Source of the DNA: Glycine soja
Taxonomy: Eukaryota > Streptophyta > Magnoliopsida > Fabales > Fabaceae
Direction: 5' to 3'
Length of the DNA: 64,000 nt
Assembly: GCF_004193775.1 (NCBI RefSeq)
Contig: NC_041021.1
Span: 22,288,632-22,352,631, forward strand
Under the pieces are notes generated by a model. The model ran no database searches and was not told the origin of the DNA. It saw nothing but the letters and a program-made list of their open reading frames with translations. This document shows positions 56,194 to 64,000 of the stretch, piece by piece. Numbering within the stretch: the stretch's first letter is position 1; each line of letters starts with the position of its first letter. A program made the translations under genes and the position numbers.

Positions 56194-57599
56194 TGTTTTT
56201 TGTTTGCCCCTAAGAACACTACTTCTTTGTGTGGGTTCGAAATCTATTGGCAAGTGCACCGGATCATTAAGTAAATAATTAAAATGGAATGAACTGAGTA
56301 TCGAACATAGGGAACTTGTTCATTTAGAAAAGTTTTGTTAAGTAAGCAAGCATTTGGAAACAAAAATTAATGATTGTGAATTAAACCAAAAGTATGTTCT
56401 ATCCTAAGTAAAAGCAATAAACGAGAACAAGTGTGAAAACATATATCTAAAGGCGTTGGGTCCTTCTACTCAGTAAGTTGATGCAATTAAAGATGTTTTT
56501 TTAATTAAAGATGTTCCTGTGTTCTATGCTGAGGACAAAAATACCAAACATCGATTCCTCTAGAGTTTGAACTAATTTAAATCAAACTTTTTTCACAGAT
56601 CCCTCTTGTTGAACTTAGCCTAATTTAAACAACATTATACTCACAACATAATAAAGAAAACCAAAACCCTGCACACTATCCCTAGCAATGCAATTATTCA
56701 GTCCCTGCTCTATCAAGTTCTAAGGAAACAGTGCATTTCCTAATGCTAAAGTCCCTAACAGCACACACAAAGGGGTGATCAAGCCACAAGCATGCATATA
56801 ATAAGCATAGATAAAAGCAGTGAACACATAAAGCAACCTTAATTAGATATGAAAAAGAGTTTACATCAACTACTCAGTAAGAATCCCCAACTGAGGGTTT
56901 TTGCCTTTCATGGCAAGGAATCTCCTTTTACACTGAAGAAGAGGAATCAAGAGAAATTGCTTGCTTACAAAGGAGTGGGGATGTCTCCTCCACCTCTAGG
57001 AATCTCATAATCTCTCAAAAACACACTAATCACCCTAAAAGATGAAAACTTGGCCCCTTGCTCTGCTCTGTGCTATCTGATATTCACATTCTTCAGGCCT
57101 CTGATGGCTTTTCAGCTCTCCTCTCTTTTTGCTTTGTACGAATCAGGCTTAAAAAGGGCTTCTTGAGCTCGTCGTCGCGCTTAGCGCGAGTAAGTGAATT
57201 TGAGCTTAGCGTCAATCTTGCGCTAAGCCTGGAAAGTGACAGACGACTCGCTTAGCAAGCTGATAATGCGCTAAGCATGTGCTTGCGAAGCAGATGCCTT
57301 TCCAGATTCCCCTTTACTCGTTGAGCATGCTGGTGCTGGGCTTAGCCATTGATGCGCGCTAAGCGCATTGAGCTTGCTTAGCACAATGACTCCTGTGGCA
57401 CAACTTCAAAATAGATCCTTTTTGCCTGAATTTAAAGAAAATTTAACATTAATTCCATGTAAAGAGACTTCTACTGAGCAGAGATCAGAACAAAGAAATT
57501 TTATTCACAATCCTACCAAAAAGAACCATAAATTGGGAGATTTATATACATTTTGGAAAACTTTTCTATACAAAAGTTAGTCGTAAATGACGACTAATA
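56194..57599 (-). repeat. 5' LTR of element F
   Basis: About 1.4 kb. The plus-strand start is tgttttttgtttgcccc. The GCTTAGCGC modules are at 57175-57400, and a terminal hairpin TTAGTCGT / ACGACTAA lies at the right end (57577-57598). Repeated cacagatccctc...aacttagcctaattta-type units are seen near 56595-56650. Confidence 0.78.
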
Positions 57600-57604
57600 T
57601 TGCC

Positions 57605-58655
57605 CAACTCCTATGTTCACTTGAGGCTCATGCATGGTGCCTCCCATTGCCCTAGTGTAGGGCTTTAAGGTATCTATTGTTGTCTTTTGTCACGACCTTG
57701 TATCAAGGAAAAATGAAAGAAACTATGCTGATTCTCGAAAGTGAATTTTCAAGGATGAGAAACATCTAAAGGATTTTCAATTGACAGATTAAGTCGAACG
57801 ACTTCTATTCTTGATAACTTACTTTTCTCTCAAAAAGAAAACTTTTAGTCATGATAAAATGAGGTCACATGAATGTCTGTACTTCTAATTTTTGGTTTGA
57901 AACATAGTCAATCAACATTTTTTTGTTGTTTGTTGTTTGTTTTTTTTTTTTTTTGCAGAGGAAAATACAAGGATCATGCATGAGTGGACATAACATGCGA
58001 ACGATGAAAATAGAATGTATGCAGTTGATAGAACAAAAACATGATAAATGAAGGTGTATGATAATGCAGTGATTTATGTAAATGTAATGCATGAATATGA
58101 TAAATGATAAACGAATGAATGATATGTCCATTACGGTGCCATGAAGAGATGCATGATGCAATCAAGGAACATGCCAGAGTGAGTTTGCTATGTGCCCCTA
58201 ATTCAGGAATCTAATGGAAAGGATCCAAAAGTCCCTATCTAGCGACAACTCCCAAGGGTGGGTTCATGTAACTTTACTGGCTTCTAGAGATATCATCCTC
58301 TTAGGTAATACATTGTGGCGATAGGGACTATTAGCGACAATGCATCACCAAAAGAGGAAAACTCTAGATGAGGCTTCACTGTTATCAAGCGAGTCGGAGA
58401 CCCAACATGACCACAAATCGACCTCCACTCCTTATGGCTCACATAGCAAAGGTGTAGGTGTAGGTGCCATGTGTGCGTAGAAAAGATATTTCTAACTATA
58501 AATGTAATCGATAGACAAACACACACCAAACACAACAACATAGCAAAGGTTATATACAAATATGGACAAAATAAAAGATAAAAAGAAGAAGGGAACATAA
58601 ATAAAGAAGTCATGATAAAAACATTGCACACTGACTGAATGGCCTAACTCTCACA
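57605..58655 (-). other. Internal remnant of element G
   Basis: No coding region. 57605-57900 matches the spacer of A around 9690-9960 and 10761-10860. 57955-58160 resembles A 13670-13860. 58160-58655 is the leader (compare A 16160-16672). This mosaic shows a large internal deletion. Confidence 0.6.
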
Positions 58656-58674
58656 GTCCCCAGTGGAGTCGCCA
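58656..58674 (-). other. Primer binding site of element G
   Basis: TGGCGACTCCACTGGGGAC on the minus strand, identical to element A. Confidence 0.75.
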
Positions 58675-58676
58675 AC

Positions 58677-59839
58677 TGTCGCAACCTACCCTTTGGCAGG
58701 AGGGCGAGGCAAAAAGCCAAAAGTGCGTCTTCTGATGAAGAAAACGCATGGAGTCGCCACCAACGTTTATTTGAGGAAAACGTTAGAAAAACCAAAAAAG
58801 AGGAAGGTCTACGGATTTTGAAAATCAGGGTTCGGGAGTTGTTTACGCATGGGGAAGGTATTAGCACCCCACTCGCCCGTCACAAGGGACGACAACCTTT
58901 AATTGAGTGTGCAAAACATGACTTCAAACTTATGTATTTTCCCTTTTTATATTTTTTATGTATTTTCCCTTTTTATATTTTTTATTTTTTTCGGGTCGAC
59001 ATACGTATCCTCAGGTGCGATGAGGAATTCAAACCTACGTAGTTCTTTAAGTCTGAATGCTTGTGTGTTACATTAATTTTATGTTTTTTTTGAAGGATTG
59101 ATTTTAATTGCGAACAAAAGTCGTTTAAGGTGTTGGACCTTGAAACAATCTTTTGATTTTTGATGAAATGAAGAAGTTTTTGAGTTGGTTTTATTTTGGT
59201 TTTTGTTTATTAACCTTCAATCCTTTTTTAAAGATAAATTGCGGCACCAACAATCGATTAAAACTTACTTTACAAAAGAATTGTGATTATCGATGATAGG
59301 AGAAGGAGATGAGGAAGCACAAAACAATAGAGATGATCCCTAAGGGTCCATAAATCATGTTCAAATCCTTAAAGACAAACAATAATTGGATAAAGAACGA
59401 AGAACAAATGAAGTTGATTACGGACGCAATCCGGTAGCGCCTCGACCTCGTTTTTCTCTTCTTTCTTCTTCTTTTCTTTGATTTCTCTGAATCCTTTCAA
59501 TATATGGACTTGGTTGATCTGCAGCTCACCCAGGTGAGCTGTTGCTTCAGCCTGAAGTAACCTTGCTTGCCCAGGCGAGCTGGTTACTTCACCCTTAAGT
59601 CATTTGGGGGCCTAGGCGAGCCAGAGGCCAGTGGTCAGAAAAAGCTTCCAAATGACCCTTTTGCCCTCCCTTTTCGGTATTTTCCGTATTCTTTTCCGAA
59701 ACTTTGAAAAACCTTTCAAATTGCGCGGCAATTGGTGTCAAGCAGCTCGATTCGGCTAGCAATAATCAAAATATACTGAATCATTATCTAATATTACTGT
59801 TAGCAAATGATAGTCCCTGGATGAAATTAGGGTATGACA
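58677..59839 (-). repeat. 5' LTR of element G
   Basis: TGTCGCAACC to gggtatgaca, 1163 bp, a shorter relative of LTRs A and C. It includes a loop-conserved hairpin at about 59118-59150 and a palindrome with paired changes, GCTCACCCAGGTGAGC (59524-59539), in place of GCTCGCC...GGCGAGC. A 21-bp stretch at 59779-59799 recurs just outside the LTR at 59866-59886. Confidence 0.82.
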
Positions 59840-60793
59840 GTATCCTAATAAGATTAACATATATAAATCATTATCTAATATTACTGATGCACACATTAAG
59901 TTATCCCAAGTCGAAGCCTCGCGCTTGGAACCTAAGAATATTTACTAAATATCGATCACTTGCATATGCAATAAATACCCCAACATTACAATTATATTCT
60001 CGTGATTTTTGAAATCAAAACATGATGCTCTATTCCTAGCAACATAACGTAAGGATTAAAATCATTCAGTTCAAATTCTAAGATTACAAGTGGAATGAAA
60101 TTACCAATAATGAGTATAAAAGATTCATACATATATAATATCGAAAGGGATATATAAGGTACAAAGATTACATCCAATCCTTAGGAAAAAAAAACCAATC
60201 ATTGTGCAAAGCACAAGAGTAACAAGAGAAATGACGAAGGAAGTGATCCACGATCACAACTCTACAATGCCTTGACTCCACTTTTTCTTTTCTTCTTCTT
60301 CTTCCTCTTTCTCTATGTTTTTCCTCTGATTTTTGCTTCTCCTGAATCCTCTTTCCCTTAAAAAATGCTTGGCTATTTATAGAAAACAGCCAAGGAGTGC
60401 AAGGAAATTCGCCCAAGTGAGCTACAGCTCACTCAGGTGATTTGTGGCTTAATGTTGAAGTAACCAGCTCGCCTAAGCGAGTTGTTTACTTAGGATTGAA
60501 GCAAAATTACTATCCTAGGCGAGCTGGGAGCTAGCCTGGGCGAATTTGGTGTCAAAAATCTTTGTAAAGTGACCATTTTTCCTTTCTTTTTGACTTTGTT
60601 TTTGTATCTAACAAACAACCATCAAAACCTATAAAATCATGAGTGAATCTTTCATATTTAAACAAAAACATTAGTAAATGTAAAATATATATAAGCAACT
60701 AGATTTAAGGGTAGTTTATAAGAAAACTATTACAATAAAAAGATAAGTGCTAACAATTTAATCCCAAAAATAAATGATATTGGGTACTTATCA
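59840..60793 (-). repeat. LTR P, interrupting a copia gag
   Basis: The right end, gggtacttatca (60793), reads TGATAAGTACCC on the minus strand and abuts copia gag sequence. A minus-strand TATA box (TTCTATAAATAGCC) lies at 60371-60384, preceded by palindrome modules (GCTCGCCTAAGCGAG and GGCGAGCTGGG, 60465-60545). The left limit is uncertain because G has inserted at or near it. Short open frames are not recognisable. Confidence 0.5.
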
Positions 60794-61435
60794 CATGCAA
60801 GCAATTTTCTGAATATAGCTTCCATCAACATTGATGCTAAGTCCTTGGATTCCTTTATCATTGTGATCTTTGGTTCCCAAGTTCTTGTAAGATAGTTCAG
60901 AATTGTGATGTTTAGTTCATCATGTTCAAACACTTTTCAAGGACCAAGAGGTGATTCACAATATGGGTGAATCTTGTTTGAAGTTCTTAAATGGTTTCTC
61001 TTTTATTCATTCGAAAAGCTTCGTATTTGGATACAAGAGCATGCTTTCTTGCTCTTCTTACATCCGTAGTGCCTTCATGCATGACTTCAAGCATTTTCCA
61101 TATTTCCTTTGCACTCTTGCACCTTGAAATATGAAAGAATTCATCAGAAGTTAGTTTTTTTTAGCTTTTTGATCATCTTGCACTTTTCTATTGTCATCAT
61201 CTTTCATTTTATCCCATTCTTTAGGTACCAACTCACCATTTACTTCTTTAGTTGGTATAAATGGACCTATAACAATAGCATTCCATGCACCAGGATCAAT
61301 TAACTTAATAAATATTTCCATTCTTTTCTGCCAAAAAGAAAAATGTTCTCCCTCAAATAATGGAGGTCAATTTAGAGATGCACCCTCTTTGAAAGCGATT
61401 TATTTATAGCCCATTTTAGAAAAATTGTGATCTTG
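60794..61435 (-). pseudogene. gag: Ty1/copia gag (UBN2-type) fragment
   Basis: Minus-strand frames keep the pattern of a plant copia gag: PPLFEGEHFSFWQKRMEIFI and IDPGAWNAIVIGPFIPTKE near 61380-61260, VPKEWDKMKDDDNRKVQDDQ, then in shifted frames ARVQRKYGKCLK and RARKHALVSKYEAFRMNKRE, and ITILNYLTRTWEPKITMIKE with SKDLASM near 60830-60900. Stops and frameshifts break it in several places (a stop follows near 61375, a frameshift near 61155, a stop near 60995). It is cut at 60793 by LTR P. Confidence 0.75.
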
Positions 61436-61454
61436 AGCAACTTTCAAGATGTTT

Positions 61455-61465
61455 CTCTGATACCA
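61455..61465 (-). other. Primer binding site of the copia element
   Basis: TGGTATCAGAG on the minus strand, the initiator Met tRNA type, between gag and an LTR end. Confidence 0.75.
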
Positions 61466-61467
61466 AT

Positions 61468-61635
61468 TGAAAAAGATGATGGAACTCACAAACCAATAGG
61501 GGGTGGATTGGTTTCTAATCAAATCAAACTTTAAAAATCAGAGAAAAAAACTTCTTTTCTAAGGTTCGTATCACAAAATTTTGATAAACCAATGCTTAAT
61601 TTCACCCTTAATATAAAATATTCTATTAAAGTTCT
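61468..61635 (-). repeat. LTR fragment of the copia element
   Basis: Begins TGAAAAAGATGATGG three bases from the primer site. It runs 168 bases until the Sirevirus-like LTR start at 61636. The rest is not seen. Confidence 0.5.
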
Positions 61636-62108
61636 TGTTGGACAAGTGGCCTCAATAACTTAAGAGGGGGGGGGGGGTTAATTAAGTTTCAAAATTTTTG
61701 CACTAACAAACTTTAACCCCCCTTTAAATGATAGGCTCAGAATGCAGAAGAAGAAGAAGAAGAAGAAGAAGCAATGAATTTAACAATGTTCTTCTAAATG
61801 CACAAGACAAAGTACACTACCGTAAAATAACTGAGATAAGGAAAGAGAGAAATGCAAACTCAATTTATACTGGTTCGGCCACTTCCCGTGCCTATGTCCA
61901 GTCCTCAAGGAACCCACTTGAGATTTTCCACTATCTTCTATAAATCCTTGACAAACTTTGAACACACCTCGGGATCCCACAACCTTGTGTTCAAGATTCT
62001 CGAAGAGACAACCCGTCTCTTGATTACAAATGACTTTATGAGATCAAGAAAAAGATTTCTTTCCTTTAGAGTGGATGATAATATCATTTGAAGTTCCTGG
62101 ATGAATTC
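61636..62108 (-). repeat. Sirevirus-like LTR fragment
   Basis: Starts TGTTGGACAAGTGGCCTC, followed by a G run (61666-61678), and includes the tactggttcggccac...ccgtgcctatgtccagtcc segment also present at about 27940-27980 in the other LTRs. It is cut at 62108 by LTR H. An agaagaagaag simple repeat lies at 61746-61771. Confidence 0.75.
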
Positions 62109-63710
62109 TGATGACTCCCCACTGCATTTACTTTTTGTGCATTTATGTCTCAAGGGAATTTTCAATGGGGAGTTTTCTCACCGGAAAGCGCACTGGGTAG
62201 TCAAGTATTTAAAATTAAAGTCGATGAATCCGAGTATCAAACACAGGAAACTAATGTTAGCCTGAATTAAGTTTAGAATCAAAGCATTGTTGAGAGAACA
62301 TGTATAAGTGATAAATTTAAACTAAACTTGTATGCCAAAAACTATAAAATGCAAGGTAAATAAAATGACAGCAGTAGGTAGATATCTTTGGTCTTTCTAA
62401 CAAACAAGTTGATGCATAGAAATATATTTCCCTAATCAATTGTGCTCTTGTGTTCAATGCTGTAGCCTAAATTACTAAACCCTCGATCCCTCATCAGGCT
62501 GAATATCTAAGCTTCATCTGCAGATCCCTCATTTAAGACTACACCCAATTTAGACAACCTTCTTAGGTTTAGACTAACTTAAACTGAGTTTCGTCCGCAG
62601 ATGCCTCATGTAAGACTAGACTCAGCTCAAGTAGCTTACTAAAGTTTAGCCTAATTTAGCCTAAGCTTCATCCGCAGATCCCTCATGTAAGACTAGGCCC
62701 AAACTAAACAGCATTATTGTAACATCATAATTAAAACAAAAACTTAACCCACAGATCCCTCATGTAAGCCTAAGTTTCAATCCTGCTTCAATCAAGTTCT
62801 AAGGCAACAATACATTTCCCAATGCTAAAATCACCTAACTGTGCACACAAATGGGTGATCAGACCAAAAGCATACAAACATTAAGCATTGAAGGAAGCAT
62901 TGAACAGAGAAAACATAATCAACTAGATATTAGGTATTTACATCAGTTGTTCATTAGAAATCCCCAACTAGGGTGTTTAGTCAACCATTACAAAGAAACC
63001 CTAACAATAAATGAGACTAAAAGCAGAGAATGATAGTTCCTTACACAAGAAGGGGGATTCCTTCTCCTCTTCTCAACATCTCACACTCACTCTCTACTCA
63101 ATAATCTCTCTCAAATGACAGAACCTAGGCTTCAATGCACAAGCTACTCCACTTTTCTGCTTCTAGGGCTTTTTTCCCTAAATAGGCCTGTGGCTGTTCT
63201 GGAATTCTGTGCCCTGGCTGTCTGTAGAAGCTGTCATAAAAGTGTTAAAAAAAGTGGTAAAAGGTGGTACCCTAATTTTGCACAAGACAAGCTATAAATA
63301 GGCTCTGAAATCGCGACGCTGTGATTAGCGCCACCCTTGCGCTTAGCACAAGTAAGTGAAATTGGGCTTAGCGCCAATCTCAAGCTTAGCCTGGCTGAAG
63401 GCACCTGCTGCGCTTAGGGCACGACTTTGATGCTGATGCTCTGCCAGATTCTCCTTTGTGCTAAGCGCGCTGAAGCTGCGCTTAGTGGTGGATATGCGCT
63501 TAGCCCAACTGCTACATTTTGCAAATCAAAACTTAGCCTCTTTTTCACCTGAAAACTCACAAATTTCATCATTAAATCCAATGGAAATGTTCTAGAGACA
63601 ACATGAACCATAAAACAAGATTTATTTACAAAAATAACCATAAATTGGGGAACTATAAAACTGTGGAAAATGATTTCTATACAAAAGTTAGTCGTATGAA
63701 GCGACTAACA
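62109..63710 (-). repeat. 3' LTR of Athila-like element H
   Basis: On the minus strand from TGTTAGTCG (63710) to ggggagtcatca (62109), about 1.6 kb. The left end is inferred by alignment with the 3' end of LTR D. It contains a terminal hairpin GTTAGTCG/CGACTAAC, the GCGCTTAGC modules (63310-63510), and three repeats of ccgcagatccctcatgtaagac-like sequence (62510-62770). Confidence 0.72.
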
Positions 63711-64000
63711 AACTCCCCTAAATTTACAGTTTTGCTTGTCCTCAAGCAAAGAAAGAACAATTCACTTGTCCTCAAGTGACAAAGACAGTGGCCAATCAAA
63801 AGAAAATGGTGTTTGATTCATCAAGGACACCAACCATATGAACTTAATATCATGGAATACTTAAATCAATCACTTCTCACAAGCATGCAACTTTTCAAAG
63901 ATAGGAGCACAAGTATTGGAGACATAGCTGAAATAAGCTAGTAAGCATGACAGAAATCAAGGAAGGATCATCAACCAAAACCTCACAGTCATTGTTTCAC
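63711..64000 (-). mobile_element. 3' internal end of element H
   Basis: Next to the LTR, on the minus strand, is the purine tract AAATTTAGGGGAGTT, preceded by a cttgaggacaag pair and by sequence matching D at 52900-53187. The element continues beyond the window. Confidence 0.7.

Larger units (their letters stand above)
54628..57599 (-). mobile_element. Element F: 5' part of an Athila-like gypsy element
   Basis: On the minus strand: 5' LTR (57599-56194), Asp-tRNA-type primer site (56186-56169), and gag, cut off at about 54628 by the 3' LTR of D. It is the same family as D by LTR sequence but opposite in orientation. Its right end is TA instead of CA (TATTAGTCG on the minus strand). It lies in internal sequence of element G; the bases after it are ttgcc. 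Confidence 0.75.
57600..59839 (-). mobile_element. Element G: Ogre-family element, 5' LTR and adjoining internal region
   Basis: Right LTR (58677-59839), primer site identical to that of A (58656-58674), leader (58655 to about 58160) and shrunken internal sequence to 57600, where F interrupts it. ORF1 and gag are deleted: the internal sequence jumps from leader and spacer pieces to the part equivalent to A 9690-10017 and 10766-10880. At 57803-57815 it carries the uninterrupted target of the solo LTR nested in A and C. Confidence 0.75.

Overview
The window looks like plant heterochromatin packed with nested LTR retrotransposons. I see no intact host gene, rRNA or tRNA, and no bacterial-type or CRISPR feature. 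Several family signatures point to a legume, most likely soybean or a close Glycine relative: Ogre-like elements with an extra ORF1 before gag, Sirevirus-like LTRs full of the palindrome GGTAATCGATTACC, and Athila-like elements with a tRNA-Asp-type primer site. The species call is inference, because no database search was possible.

Layout. (1) 1-486 and 18349-18520 are two halves of one old LTR, split by element A. (2) A (492-18343, minus strand) is a complete, young, non-autonomous Ogre-like element. It has a perfect 5-bp target duplication (ctatc), two LTRs of about 1.65 kb, a primer site and a polypurine tract, but only broken ORF1 and gag and no pol. Its long 3' region carries two tandem arrays made almost wholly of short inverted repeats. 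(3) 18826-22931 is an LTR split by a 2.8-kb solo LTR (target duplication aggcc). (4) 22932-27373 holds the only non-LTR material: a LINE fragment, a 41-bp repeat, an unidentified coding remnant, an alpha/beta-hydrolase pseudogene that keeps an intron, and a diverged region with a 365-bp tandem duplication. (5) 27374-30058 is an Ogre-family LTR (J) split by a Sirevirus-like solo LTR. (6) 30059-48584 is a plus-strand gypsy element (E). Its LTR is split by element B (30761-47139, minus, target duplication cgctt), which has gag, protease and an internally deleted reverse transcriptase. B is in turn split by element C (34765-44643, minus), a relative of A with its own hairpin array and a Sirevirus 3' end fused into its truncated LTR. 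(7) 48585-57599 is a patchwork of Athila-like pieces: D (plus, with an env-like ORF that may be spliced) abuts F (minus, with a broken gag). (8) 57600-59839 is another Ogre-family piece (G). (9) 59840-62108 holds a minus-strand LTR, a copia gag and Sirevirus LTR pieces. (10) 62109-64000 is the 3' LTR and 3' end of a further Athila-like element (H).

The most unusual signal is that unrelated families here are built from short inverted-repeat modules whose stem sequences change while pairing is kept. Examples are three 24-bp hairpin types in A, four hairpins per 127-bp unit in A, six per roughly 197-bp unit in C, LTR hairpins with a constant loop and variable stems, and GCTCGCC/GGCGAGC, GCGCTAAGC and ATCGAT palindromes in other families. 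Many inactivating changes are stop codons or lost LTR ends of the kind produced by C-to-T change, as expected in heavily methylated DNA.
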